From Gammaproteobacteria bacterium (GTDB taxonomy: Bacteria; Pseudomonadota; Gammaproteobacteria; Burkholderiales; Gallionellaceae): a DNA stretch of 64,000 nucleotides. The stretch spans positions 186,001 through 250,000 of the forward strand of contig JAHIZO010000004.1 in the NCBI GenBank assembly GCA_018814405.1. The letters are read 5' to 3'. The notes beneath the pieces were generated by a model. It did not search any database. It saw only the letters and a list, made by a program, of their open reading frames with translations, and was not told the origin of the DNA. The position numbers and the translations under genes are program-made. Positions 9,413 to 20,011 of this stretch are shown one piece after another (position 1 is the first letter of the stretch; the number at the start of each line of letters is the position of its first letter).

Positions 9413-9454
9413 GCACAATGAATCAAATGATGCGCAGTGAAACAAGGGGGCAAC

Positions 9455-9784
9455 ATGATCGAACCAGCAAGTCTCGGTAATTTCTTCACCATCTTCTTCA
9501 CTGCCGCCATGGTCATCCTGCTAGGTGCGCTCTACGCGCTGCTGTTCGCATATTCGCGTATCCGCCTGGTGCCGGCGCTGATGCCGCTGGCCTATCTGTC
9601 CTATGCAGGTCTGTTCGTTTCCACACTGGTTCTGGCGAATGCCGCCAATCTGCTGTCACACCCGCTGTGGGTGGCAGTCGTGGTTTGCATGCTGGTGGGC
9701 TATCTGCTCGCACCGCATGCCATCTGGCATCTGTGTGTCGGTACACATGCGCGGGGAGATGCTGTCACCGCCAAGGTTTCTTAA
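9455..9784 (+). CDS. Small three-helix membrane protein upstream of norC
   Basis: 109 residues from the ATG at 9455, preceded by AAGGGGGCAAC as ribosome-binding site; an in-frame GTG at 9437 is less likely. Three hydrophobic stretches are visible, roughly residues 8-36, 40-68 and 74-100, the last containing HAIWHLC. I do not recognise a named family. It is the first gene of the plus-strand nor block, 21 bases before norC, and faces nsrR. Position suggests a role in assembly or electron supply of the NO reductase, without direct evidence. Confidence 0.75.
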   Translation: MIEPASLGNFFTIFFTAAMVILLGALYALLFAYSRIRLVPALMPLAYLSYAGLFVSTLVLANAANLLSHPLWVAVVVCMLVGYLLAPHAIWHLCVGTHARGDAVTAKVS

Positions 9785-9805
9785 CGCAAGATAAAGGAGA
9801 GGCAA

Positions 9806-10399
9806 ATGGCGACGAATCAGTGGTGGGCGTCAGAGACGTTCTGGCGCAAGACGGCGATCTGGGTGACCGGCGGTTCCATGGTCGTACTCATGTTGCTGAC
9901 GATGGATACGCTGTCGCAGATCAGTGTCGGCACGACGCGCGTACCGGCCTACTCGGTGATCAATCACCGTATCGAGTACAAGTTCGACGAGCAACGCAAA
10001 GTTCAGGTGCCGGTGATCGGTGCCAAGGAGCCGTTGTTCGGCAAAGAGCTGAACGAAGAGGAGGCGGAAGCGCTGGTCAAACTGGGCAAGCTGACCACAC
10101 AGGCCAAGAACTGCATGAACTGCCACACCCTGTTGGGCAACGGTGCCTACTACGCGCCCGATCTCACGAAAGCATGGCTGGACCAGTATTGGGGCACCAA
10201 GGAGGTACGCGAGGTGCAGATGGTCGAATTCATCAAGGATCCTTCCGACAAGCTGCACAACAGCATGGGACGACGCATGCCCAAGCTCGGTATCACCGAC
10301 GAAGAGGCGCGCGGTGTGGTGGCCTTCCTGAAGTGGATGTCCAGCATCGACACCAACGGTTTCCCCTATAACTTCAAATCCATCGAACAGGAGAATTGA
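9806..10399 (+). CDS. norC: NorC, cytochrome c subunit of NO reductase
   Basis: 197 residues. One N-terminal membrane anchor (about residues 18-38) is followed by a periplasmic domain with a single haem c site, CMNCH near residue 100, and RRMPKLG near 158 supplying the likely axial Met. NorC accepts electrons from periplasmic cytochromes and passes them to NorB. AAAGGAGAGGC just upstream is a strong ribosome-binding site. The stop codon lies 2 bases before the norB ATG, so the two subunits are coupled. Confidence 0.96.
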   Translation: MATNQWWASETFWRKTAIWVTGGSMVVLMLLTMDTLSQISVGTTRVPAYSVINHRIEYKFDEQRKVQVPVIGAKEPLFGKELNEEEAEALVKLGKLTTQAKNCMNCHTLLGNGAYYAPDLTKAWLDQYWGTKEVREVQMVEFIKDPSDKLHNSMGRRMPKLGITDEEARGVVAFLKWMSSIDTNGFPYNFKSIEQEN

Positions 10400-10401
10400 T
10401 C

Positions 10402-11847
10402 ATGGCTACGCTAGGGATATGTGACAGCGCCAACCTGAACGGTGGGCAAAAATTGGCGGTGAAGTATTTCACCGTGGCGATCACGCTGTTCGGCGCGCAG
10501 GTGCTGTTCGGCTTGATGGCCGGATTGCAGTATCTGATGCCGGACTTTTTATACGGAGTGCTCGATTTCAGCGTCAACCGCATGGTGCATATCAATGCGC
10601 TGGTGGTGTGGATGTTGTACGGCTTCCTCGGCTCGGTGTACTGGTTACTGGAGGAAGAATCGCAGCATGAGGTGGTCGGACTCAAACTCGGCAACCTGAT
10701 CTTCTGGGTACTGACGGCGGCGGTCACGGTGGTGGTACTGGTCTATCTGCTGGTACAGGTCGGGCCGGGCAAGGAGTCCTCACTTTGGCTGATCAACGAA
10801 GGACGAGAATACATCGAGGCGCCGCGCTGGGCCGATATCGGCATCGTGGTGAGCGTACTGGTGGTGTTCTACAACGTCGCTGCAACTTTCAGCAAAGGCC
10901 GTTACACCGGTATCGCGGGTGTACTGGTGCTGGATATGCTGGCACTGTTCGGCATCTATCTGGCCGGTATGTTCTACACCACCAACATCTCCATCGACCA
11001 GTACTGGTGGTGGTGGGTGATCCACCTGTGGGTGGAAGCGACCTGGGAAGTGATGGTTGCCTGCATCATGGCCTACGGACTGATGAAAGTGTTGGGCGTA
11101 CGCCGCAAGATCGTCGAGACCTGGCTGTACATCGAAGTGGCGCTGATGTTCGGTTCCGGCATCCTTGGCCTCGGTCACCACTACTTCTGGATCGGCACGC
11201 CGGAATACTGGTTCAGCATCGGCGGTTTCTTCTCCGCGCTGGAACCTATCCCGCTGGTGGCGATGGTGGTGCATGCGGTGTTCGATGCGGGCGCACGCCA
11301 TGCCAAGAACTCCAACCATCCGACCATGGCCTGGCTGATCGCACACGCCTTCGGTAACTTCTTCGGTGCCGGCGTGTGGGGCTTCATGCATACGCTGCCG
11401 CAGATCAACCTCTACACCCACGGTACGCAATGGTCGGCCTCGCACGGCCACCTCGCTTTCTTCGGCGCTTACGCCACCATCATCATCGCCATGTTCTATC
11501 TCGCCGTGCAGCACTGGCGTGGCGGCGTGTGGATGTCGGGCGATCTGCCGGGTAACGGTTGGAAGTGGAAATGGTCGCTGGGCTTGCTCAACCTCGGCAT
11601 GGTCGGCATGACCGTCTCCATGCTGGTCTCCGGCTACGTGCAGTCGCAGATCGAGCGTGCCATCGAAGGTTCCAGCTGGATCGGTTATTTCGCCGCACAG
11701 GCACATCCCTGGTTTACGCAAGGCATGTGGTGGCGCGAGCTGTTCGGTGTGATGTTCGCTGTCGGCTTCGTGCTGCTGGTGTGGGACCTGCTGACCATAG
11801 GCAAGGGAGAGCAGCGCGCCTTGGTGCCTGCGGTATCAGAGGGATAG
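10402..11847 (+). CDS. norB: NorB, catalytic haem-copper-type subunit of cytochrome c NO reductase
   Basis: 481 residues from the ATG at 10402 (the TTG two codons earlier overlaps norC). Twelve membrane helices are expected. Ligand motifs are visible: MVHINALVVW for low-spin haem b, VIHLWVEATWEV and LGHHYFWIG for the FeB histidines and the nearby Glu, and SASHGHLAFFGAY for haem b/b3. The absence of a long N-terminal cytochrome-like extension shows a cNOR and not a quinol-dependent qNOR. It reduces 2 NO to N2O at the cytoplasmic membrane. No norQ or norD activation genes follow in this window. Confidence 0.96.
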   Translation: MATLGICDSANLNGGQKLAVKYFTVAITLFGAQVLFGLMAGLQYLMPDFLYGVLDFSVNRMVHINALVVWMLYGFLGSVYWLLEEESQHEVVGLKLGNLIFWVLTAAVTVVVLVYLLVQVGPGKESSLWLINEGREYIEAPRWADIGIVVSVLVVFYNVAATFSKGRYTGIAGVLVLDMLALFGIYLAGMFYTTNISIDQYWWWWVIHLWVEATWEVMVACIMAYGLMKVLGVRRKIVETWLYIEVALMFGSGILGLGHHYFWIGTPEYWFSIGGFFSALEPIPLVAMVVHAVFDAGARHAKNSNHPTMAWLIAHAFGNFFGAGVWGFMHTLPQINLYTHGTQWSASHGHLAFFGAYATIIIAMFYLAVQHWRGGVWMSGDLPGNGWKWKWSLGLLNLGMVGMTVSMLVSGYVQSQIERAIEGSSWIGYFAAQAHPWFTQGMWWRELFGVMFAVGFVLLVWDLLTIGKGEQRALVPAVSEG

Positions 11848-11894
11848 AGGATCGCATACGCCCCTTCCGTGCGATGCGCGGGGGGGATGAATAG

Positions 11895-13634
<1,740 letters not shown>

Positions 13635-13656
13635 AACAGGCCAGGGAGGCTAAAAG

Positions 13657-13682
13657 GGGCGGGGATTCCCGCCCTTTTTTTT
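13657..13682 (+). terminator. Rho-independent terminator after nirS
   Basis: A perfect 7-bp stem GGGCGGG / CCCGCCC with loop GATT is followed by eight T residues. It begins 23 bases after the nirS stop and probably ends the norCB-nirS transcript, separating it from the TonB receptor gene. Confidence 0.92.
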
Positions 13683-13700
13683 GAAAAGGGATACACCGGC

Positions 13701-15935
13701 ATGCGCAGCAACATCATTCGAACAGTTTTTCCCGCGCTGTTGTCGCTGTTCTGTCCCATTCCCGCACAGGCACAGGGCGAGTCGATGCTGCCAGAGGTGG
13801 TGGTGACCGCGACCCGTACTGCAAGCGCTGCGGAACTGGTGCCGGCAGCCGTGACCGTGGTGAGTGCTGCCGACATTGCAGACAAGACAGCGGCCCGACT
13901 GGGCGATGCGCTGGAGCAAGTGCCGAGCTTGTATCTGCGCGGCGGCGCGTTGGGGCAATCGCAGGGAACACAGGGCACGAGCAGCATGTCGCTACGCGGC
14001 ATCGACCAGTCGCGCACGCTGGTTCTGCTGGACGGACAACCTTTGCAGGATGCCGGTACGGGCAAGGTGAACTGGCGTGTGCCCTTCGTCGAAGACATCG
14101 AGCGCATCGAAGTCGTGCCCGGTGCGTTCTCTGCACTGTATGGCAGCAATGCCATCGGTGGTGTGGTCAACATCATCAGCAAGCGCCCCGACCGGCGCGA
14201 ATTCAGCACAAGGGTGAGGCAGGGTTGGGGCGATGCCGAGGGTACGGATGCCAGCATCTATTTTCGTGACAAGACGGAGAGCGGCTGGGGGCTGGTCGCT
14301 GGACTGGGTGTTCAGAATCGTGCCAGCTATGTGAACGAGTTCGTGGTCAAGACACCTTCCTGCCCACCGCTACCGGCAGCTTGCACGCCGGGTCTGCCCG
14401 TCACGGGCGCACAAGCGACCACCACGCGTGACGGCACGTCTGCCTATCTGGTCGGTGACCTGGGAAAGACGCCGTGGCGCACGTTGAATGCGACAAGCAA
14501 ATTATTCTACGCGCTGAACGCGCGCGATACGGTGTACGCCGGTATCAACTATGAGCAAACCGATCAGCGTCATTCATCGTTCAATTCCTATCTTCGCGAC
14601 GTATCCGGCAATGTTGTCAGCAGCGGCACGCTGGACATCGATGGTCAGCGCGTTTCGCTGAGCAACTACGATTTCACCCTGTTTTCCTTCCAGCCCTTGC
14701 GAGAAGTCAGCACCCAATACCGTTTGGGTTACGACGGCACGCTGGGCGACGACAAGCTGTTGAAGATAGAGCTGGCCAAAATTGTGCGCGAATACCGCTA
14801 TGCACTGGCCAGCCCCACTGCCGACTGGGACATCGGTGCGGGCACATTGTCGGACACGCCCAACCATGCGCTGGATGCCAGCGCGCAACTCAGCTTGCCA
14901 CTGGGTGAGCGCCATTTCATGGTGAGTGGTGTGGCGTTGCATCGTGATGCGGTGGACCAGCAACTGCTGGCACTTTCCGCTTGGCGCGATCCGGCGTCGA
15001 TCACGTTAGTGAACGGTGGTTATCATGGCCAGTCCGTGACGTACTCGGTGTTCGCGCAGGATGAGGTCGCCGCGACAGAACGGCTCAAAGTCTATCTCGG
15101 CGGCAGATGGGACGAGTGGCAGACCAGCGGCGACAATTTCAGCAACGGCACGACCCCTGCCACGAATAGCTATCCGTCGCGCACGGTGGGCGCCTTCAGT
15201 CCAAAGGTGTCGGCGGTATATCAATATGATGCGGCGCTGACGCTGCGCAGTTCATACGGCCAGTCGTTCCGTGCACCGACCAATCAGGATCTGTACACCA
15301 CCTCCACCAGCCGCGGGCGTACTACATCCGGCGATCCGAATCTGCAACCGGAGAAGGGCGCAACCTGGGAAGTGGGTGGCGATTGGCGGCCGCGGGCAGA
15401 GAGCAAGCTGAGTGCGACGCTGTATTCCACCGAGCTGCGCGACCTGATCTATCTGCAGCAACTTTCCGCCACACAATCGTTACGCATCAACGCCGGTCGG
15501 GCGCGCGTGAACGGGGTCGAATTCGCGCTGGAGACACGCCTGAATCCGTGGCTGATGTTGGGTGCGAACTATGCGCGTGTGGATACGCTGATGCTGGAGA
15601 ATACGGCGGACCCCTTGAGTGTGGGCAAGCGCCTCACCGATGCGCCGCAGCACATCGCCGGACTGGCACTGAAGGCTGGGCGGGGCGCATGGAGCGGGCG
15701 GTTGGAAGCGCGTCATGTCGGTCATGTCTACTGGACGGCGCAAAACACGGACGTGGTCGAAGGAGTGCCGGGCAGCTACGATGCGTACACCCTGTTCAAT
15801 GCCAGAGCTGGCTATGATTTCTCGAAGCAGATCTATGGCAGTCTGGCGATCAACAACCTGTTCGACCGCAAGTTCTACTCCTACTTCCTGATGCCGCGAC
15901 GCACCTTGATCGCCGAACTCCGTTTTACGTACTGA
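13701..15935 (+). CDS. TonB-dependent outer membrane receptor (BtuB/CirA-like)
   Basis: 744 residues. A signal peptide ends at AQAQ near residue 24, followed by a TonB-box-like segment LPEVVVTATRTAS, the plug domain (about 45-155, with SLRGIDQSRTLVLLDGQP and ALYGSNAIGGVVNIISKRP) and a 22-strand barrel ending in the aromatic Tyr of LRFTY. A Cys pair CPPLPAAC in an early loop may form a disulfide. It has its own ribosome-binding site after the nirS terminator and is followed 18 bases later by nnrS. The substrate cannot be read from sequence; iron, copper or corrinoid are all possible. Confidence 0.9.
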   Translation: MRSNIIRTVFPALLSLFCPIPAQAQGESMLPEVVVTATRTASAAELVPAAVTVVSAADIADKTAARLGDALEQVPSLYLRGGALGQSQGTQGTSSMSLRGIDQSRTLVLLDGQPLQDAGTGKVNWRVPFVEDIERIEVVPGAFSALYGSNAIGGVVNIISKRPDRREFSTRVRQGWGDAEGTDASIYFRDKTESGWGLVAGLGVQNRASYVNEFVVKTPSCPPLPAACTPGLPVTGAQATTTRDGTSAYLVGDLGKTPWRTLNATSKLFYALNARDTVYAGINYEQTDQRHSSFNSYLRDVSGNVVSSGTLDIDGQRVSLSNYDFTLFSFQPLREVSTQYRLGYDGTLGDDKLLKIELAKIVREYRYALASPTADWDIGAGTLSDTPNHALDASAQLSLPLGERHFMVSGVALHRDAVDQQLLALSAWRDPASITLVNGGYHGQSVTYSVFAQDEVAATERLKVYLGGRWDEWQTSGDNFSNGTTPATNSYPSRTVGAFSPKVSAVYQYDAALTLRSSYGQSFRAPTNQDLYTTSTSRGRTTSGDPNLQPEKGATWEVGGDWRPRAESKLSATLYSTELRDLIYLQQLSATQSLRINAGRARVNGVEFALETRLNPWLMLGANYARVDTLMLENTADPLSVGKRLTDAPQHIAGLALKAGRGAWSGRLEARHVGHVYWTAQNTDVVEGVPGSYDAYTLFNARAGYDFSKQIYGSLAINNLFDRKFYSYFLMPRRTLIAELRFTY

Positions 15936-15953
15936 TCTGAAAAAAAGGTAATC

Positions 15954-17165
15954 ATGTTTAATCATTTCATCGCTGCACCACACCGTGTCATGTTCTTCGG
16001 CGGGGCTGTGCAAGCCCTGCTGGTCATGCTGTGGTGGCTGTTCGAACTTTCCACTCGCTATGTCTTTCCTGAGCACGTGATCGCGTGGCCGCTGTTCGCT
16101 ACGGCGATCCATAGCTGGTTGCTGCTGTTCGGCATGTTGCCGTTCTTCTTCTTCGGATTTTTGATGACCACCTTTCCGCGCTGGATGGCGGGTAATGAGA
16201 TTCCCGCGCAGCGCTTCGTACCTGCATTCGTGCTGATGTTCGCAGGTGTATTGCTGTTCTATGCAGGACTTTTCATTGGAAGAACATTACTGGTGGTGGC
16301 CAGTGCAAGTGTGCTGGCCGGTTGGGCGATCGGCTTGTACGCGTTGCTGCGTGTGTTGCTAGATACGCGCCCCGGTGACAAGCGACATACCATCGTATTG
16401 TTCATCGCGTTCACGACGGGCTGGCTGGCGTTGGCTGGTTTTGTGGTCTGGCAAATGACGGATGAGCATGCATGGTTGCAGTTCGCATTGCGTGCTGCCT
16501 TGTGGGGATTCGTGCTGCCGGTGTTCGCCACCGTGGCACATCGCATGATCCCGTTCTTCACCTCCAGCGCACTCGGCCAGAAAGACGTGCCGCGCCCGTT
16601 CTGGCCGTGGTGGACGATATTGGCCATGAGTGTTGTGCACGGCGTGCTGGAACTGCTTGGCATGCCTTCATGGCTGTGGCTGGCTGATCTGCCGCTGGCG
16701 TTCAGTGCGCTGACCTTGAGCTATCTGTGGGGATTCCATAGCAGCTTTCAGAATCCGTTGCTGGCCGTGTTGCATGTCGGTTTCGTCTGGCTGGGTGTTT
16801 CCATGCTGCTTTACGCAGTACAAAGCCTGTGGCTGCTGTCCCATCACGGTACCGGATTCATCTGGGGGCTGGCTCCCTTGCATGCGCTGACCATCGGTTG
16901 CTACGCCACGCTGGTGATCGGCATGGGGACGCGCGTCACACTCGGCCATTCCGGACTGCAGTTCGTCATCGACACGCCGGTGAAGCTGATGTTCGTTGGC
17001 ATGCAAGCGGTGGCTTTGACGCGCATCGCTGCGGACATGTTGCCGCTAGACAGCGGCACTTTCTACCTGATCGCCGTGTTTGGCTGGTTGGCCTGTTTCG
17101 CACCGTGGGCATGGCGCTATCTGCCGGCCTACTGGCGACCGCGCGCGGACGGCCAGCCGGGATGA
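15954..17165 (+). CDS. nnrS: NnrS-family haem-copper membrane protein
   Basis: 403 residues with about 12 membrane helices. The N-terminal FNHFIAAPHRVMFFGGAVQALLVM and HSWLLLFGMLPFFFFGFLMTTFPRW segments are characteristic of NnrS, as are TVAHRMIPFFTS and GMGTRVTLGHSG. NnrS proteins protect cells against NO-linked stress and are often members of NsrR or Nnr regulons. An AAGGT ribosome-binding site sits 8 bases before the ATG. The location downstream of nirS and norCB supports function in nitrosative-stress tolerance. Confidence 0.93.
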   Translation: MFNHFIAAPHRVMFFGGAVQALLVMLWWLFELSTRYVFPEHVIAWPLFATAIHSWLLLFGMLPFFFFGFLMTTFPRWMAGNEIPAQRFVPAFVLMFAGVLLFYAGLFIGRTLLVVASASVLAGWAIGLYALLRVLLDTRPGDKRHTIVLFIAFTTGWLALAGFVVWQMTDEHAWLQFALRAALWGFVLPVFATVAHRMIPFFTSSALGQKDVPRPFWPWWTILAMSVVHGVLELLGMPSWLWLADLPLAFSALTLSYLWGFHSSFQNPLLAVLHVGFVWLGVSMLLYAVQSLWLLSHHGTGFIWGLAPLHALTIGCYATLVIGMGTRVTLGHSGLQFVIDTPVKLMFVGMQAVALTRIAADMLPLDSGTFYLIAVFGWLACFAPWAWRYLPAYWRPRADGQPG

Positions 17166-17230
17166 AGGAGCTGCCAGACAGATCGATCATGCTCGGTCTG
17201 GATCCAACAATTGAAAAGAGGAAAACATCC

Positions 17231-17632
17231 ATGCAAGCAAACAATACTCAACGCGGACTCATCGTCTGGATCATCTCGCTGGTTGCGGTCGGTTCCGGAA
17301 TCATGACGCTCAAGGGTGGCGGCACGGTGCTGTTCGGGGATGATGCGGCGCGCGTTGCCGCCGGCAACTATGTGCCGCTGCTGCTGTGGTTCAATTTCCT
17401 GTCAGGTTTTGTCTACATCGCTGCAGGCATCGGATTGTGGTTGCAGAGGCGTTGGGCCATCTGGCTGAGTATCGGGCTGCTTGCCGCAATCGCCATTGCC
17501 TTTGCCGCGTTTGGTATGCATATCAGCTCGGGCGGCGTTTTTGAGCAACGAACGGTCATCGCCATGAGCGCCAGATTGCTGATTTGGACGGTGATAGCAG
17601 CGCTGGCAGCGAGGACATTCAGACGTATATGA
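17231..17632 (+). CDS. Small four-helix membrane protein of unknown function
   Basis: 133 residues from the ATG at 17231, with GAAAAGAGGAAAACATCC upstream giving a plausible ribosome-binding site. Four hydrophobic segments are seen, approximately residues 8-28, 45-65, 70-92 and 105-125. Similar short proteins occur widely next to respiratory genes, but I cannot name a family. It is 65 bases downstream of nnrS on the same strand and probably ends that unit. Confidence 0.75.
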   Translation: MQANNTQRGLIVWIISLVAVGSGIMTLKGGGTVLFGDDAARVAAGNYVPLLLWFNFLSGFVYIAAGIGLWLQRRWAIWLSIGLLAAIAIAFAAFGMHISSGGVFEQRTVIAMSARLLIWTVIAALAARTFRRI

Positions 17633-17664
17633 AGTGGTGGGTCTGGAAGTGAGCATCGGGGGCG

Positions 17665-17670
17665 TATAAT
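17665..17670 (+). promoter_or_regulatory. Likely -10 box (TATAAT) of the rhlE promoter
   Basis: A perfect TATAAT overlaps an in-frame ATG at 17669, 38 bases before the TTG used as the rhlE start. No good TTGACA is found 17 bases upstream, so the promoter is a partial match. If real, the ATG at 17669 is untranscribed and translation starts at TTG 17708. Confidence 0.5.
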
Positions 17671-17707
17671 GCCCCCACTTTTTTCCAAGACCAAAGAGAC
17701 CCTTACA

Positions 17708-19084
17708 TTGAATACAGTCAGTTTTGCCGACCTGAAGCTCGCGCCCGAGATACTTAAAGCACTCACCGAAGCTGGTTACACCACGCCCACGCCGATCCAG
17801 GCGCAGGCGATCCCGGTCGTGCTCAGTGGTGAGGACTTGATGGCGGGTGCGCAGACAGGCACGGGCAAGACCGCAGCGTTCGCACTGCCGCTGTTGCAGC
17901 AGTTGATGCAGCACGCGAGTGCCAGTACTTCGCCCGCCAAGCATCCGGTGCGCGCGCTGATCCTGGTGCCGACACGTGAATTGGCGGTGCAGGTCGAAGA
18001 GAGTGTGAAGATGTATGCCAAGTACACCAACCTGCGTTCGCTGGTGGTGTACGGTGGGGTGGACATCAAGACGCAGACGCCGCATCTGAAGACCGGCGTG
18101 GAGATCCTGGTGGCGACACCGGGCCGCTTGCTCGATCACATCGAACAGAAGACCGTGCTGCTGAACCAGGTGCAGATGCTGGTGCTGGACGAAGCAGACC
18201 GCATGTTGGACATGGGCTTCATGCCCGCGTTGAAACGCATCCTCGCGCTGTTGCCGCGTCGTCGTCAGAGTCTGATGTTCTCTGCCACCTTCTCCAACGA
18301 CATCAAAAAACTGTCTGAAGATTTCCTCATCTATCCGAGCCTGATCGAAGTGGCGCGCAGCAACGCGACCTCCGAGAACATCAAGCAAAAAGTCTATCTG
18401 GTGGCGAGCGAAGACAAGCACGCGCTGCTGGCGAAGCTGCTGAAAGGCGATGATGCCAAACAGGTGATCGTGTTCACCAAGACCAAACTCACCGCCAGCC
18501 GTTTGACGCGCCAGTTGCAGCGCGAGGGCATCGAAGCAGATGCCATCCACGGTGACCGTAGCCAATCAGAACGCCAGCAGACGCTGGAAGCATTCAAGCA
18601 GGGTAAGGTGAGTGTGCTGATCGCCACCGACGTGGCTGCACGCGGTCTGGACATCGACCATCTGCCGATGGTGATCAACTACGAGATACCGCATGCGGCG
18701 GAAGACTATGTGCACCGTATCGGCCGCACCGGCCGCGCGGGTGCGAAGGGAACGGCACTGTCACTGGTGTCACCCGAGGAAGAACGCTATCTGGTCGACA
18801 TCGAGAAGCTGATCAAGACCACCATCGAAAAAGAACAGGCCAGCGTGCAACATGTGCCGCGCAGTGAGCGCCGTCCGGCGAGTGAATCGCGGGAGCCACG
18901 AGAACAGCGCGAGCCGCGTCCCGCCTATCACAAGCCGGTACCTAACAAACCCGCGCACGATCCTTGGTTCGACAAACCCTACGTGCCCAAGGTGACCGAA
19001 CCGGCACCTTCCACCAGCAAGCCGGATTTCGATGCCGTCAAACCCAAGGCGCAGATCCCGGCCTTGTTCAGGCGCTCCAGCTAA
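17708..19084 (+). CDS. rhlE: RhlE-type DEAD-box RNA helicase
   Basis: 458 residues from a TTG at 17708, which gives the usual N-terminus (M)NTVSFADLKLAPEIL; the ATG at 17669 lies in a TATAAT box and is disfavoured. RecA domain 1 shows the Q motif TPTPIQAQAIP, Walker A AQTGTGKT, PTRELA, DEAD in VLDEADRML and SAT. RecA domain 2 shows VFTKTK, ATDVAARGLDI and HRIGRTGRAG. The C-terminal tail of about 80 residues is charged and Pro-rich, as in RhlE, and would bind RNA. It acts in ribosome assembly or mRNA decay in the cytoplasm. Confidence 0.9.
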   Translation: MNTVSFADLKLAPEILKALTEAGYTTPTPIQAQAIPVVLSGEDLMAGAQTGTGKTAAFALPLLQQLMQHASASTSPAKHPVRALILVPTRELAVQVEESVKMYAKYTNLRSLVVYGGVDIKTQTPHLKTGVEILVATPGRLLDHIEQKTVLLNQVQMLVLDEADRMLDMGFMPALKRILALLPRRRQSLMFSATFSNDIKKLSEDFLIYPSLIEVARSNATSENIKQKVYLVASEDKHALLAKLLKGDDAKQVIVFTKTKLTASRLTRQLQREGIEADAIHGDRSQSERQQTLEAFKQGKVSVLIATDVAARGLDIDHLPMVINYEIPHAAEDYVHRIGRTGRAGAKGTALSLVSPEEERYLVDIEKLIKTTIEKEQASVQHVPRSERRPASESREPREQREPRPAYHKPVPNKPAHDPWFDKPYVPKVTEPAPSTSKPDFDAVKPKAQIPALFRRSS

Positions 19085-19114
19085 AGCAAATTCCCGCGCG
19101 GCACTTCTTTCCTC

Positions 19115-20011
19115 ATGACCGTCGCGCAGACCATCGTTCCCATCTTTCTGCTGATCCTGCTCGGCGCATCCATGCGCCGCTGGTTCGGTCTGCGTGACGA
19201 ATTTTGGCCTCAGCTGGATCGGCTCATCTACTACATCTTCTTTCCCGCACTGCTGTTCCACACGCTGTCGCACTTCACCATTGATGTGGGTGTGGCGACG
19301 CCGATGATGGCTGTAGCGATTTTGTATATGGGGGCGGGTATGTTTCTCGGCTTGCTGGCCAAGCAGCTATTTCATGCTCCACCCAAGGTGTATGCCGCCA
19401 CCTTTCAAGCCACGTTCCGTTTCAACAGTTATGTCGGCCTATCCATCGCAGGGAGCTTGCACGGCCAGACAGGCTTGGCAGCAATCGGTTTGCTGATGGG
19501 TTTCATGGTGCCGATCGCCAACGTCGCCAGCGTGCTGATGTTGGCACGCCACAGTGAGACACACTGGCTGCGCGAGATCGTGCGCAATCCTTTGATCATT
19601 GCCACGGTGGGCGGCATCACCTTCAGTCTAAGCGGTTTGCATCTGCCTTCCATGCTCAACACCACGCTGGGATTGCTGTCGCAGGCATCGTTGCCGATGG
19701 GCTTGATCGCGGTCGGTTCCGCGCTGCGTTTGCAGGGGCTGCGTCAGCAACGCGGCACGCTGTGGTACGGCGTGCTGGTGAAGCTGTTAGTTATCCCGGC
19801 TATCGCCTGGGGATTGGCGATGTTGTTCGGGTTGGAGGGTATGTATTTCGACATCGCGGTGCTGATGGCGGCGCTGCCGGTATCCACCATGGCTTATGTG
19901 CTGGCGACGCGCATGGGCGGCGACGGCGACACCATCGCGGCACAAGTGATGTTGAGCACGCTGCTGGCCGCGCTGACCTTGCCGTTATGGCTGTTCCTGT
20001 TGGGATTCTGA
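19115..20011 (+). CDS. AEC-family (auxin efflux carrier-like) permease
   Basis: 298 residues, with 8-10 hydrophobic helices spread over the whole length. Family-like segments include IVPIFLLILLGASMRRW at the N-terminus, FRFNSYVGLSIAG in the middle and AALPVSTMAYVLATRMGGD near the C-terminus. Bacterial AEC proteins export or import small organic acids. The substrate here is unknown. Its last 27 bases overlap the 3' end of the convergent envZ gene. Confidence 0.87.
   Translation: MTVAQTIVPIFLLILLGASMRRWFGLRDEFWPQLDRLIYYIFFPALLFHTLSHFTIDVGVATPMMAVAILYMGAGMFLGLLAKQLFHAPPKVYAATFQATFRFNSYVGLSIAGSLHGQTGLAAIGLLMGFMVPIANVASVLMLARHSETHWLREIVRNPLIIATVGGITFSLSGLHLPSMLNTTLGLLSQASLPMGLIAVGSALRLQGLRQQRGTLWYGVLVKLLVIPAIAWGLAMLFGLEGMYFDIAVLMAALPVSTMAYVLATRMGGDGDTIAAQVMLSTLLAALTLPLWLFLLGF

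Noticed and set aside
9299-9454. FNR/Dnr box (TTGAT-N4-ATCAA) upstream of norC
   Set aside because: No such inverted pentamer was found in the gap, although it would be expected in many denitrifiers.
10780-11721. 313-codon open frame opposite norB
   Set aside because: His-rich and without any domain; norB covers it with complete haem-ligand motifs.
17402-18565. 387-codon open frame opposite rhlE
   Set aside because: Overlaps both rhlE and the upstream membrane gene on the other strand and shows no family signature.
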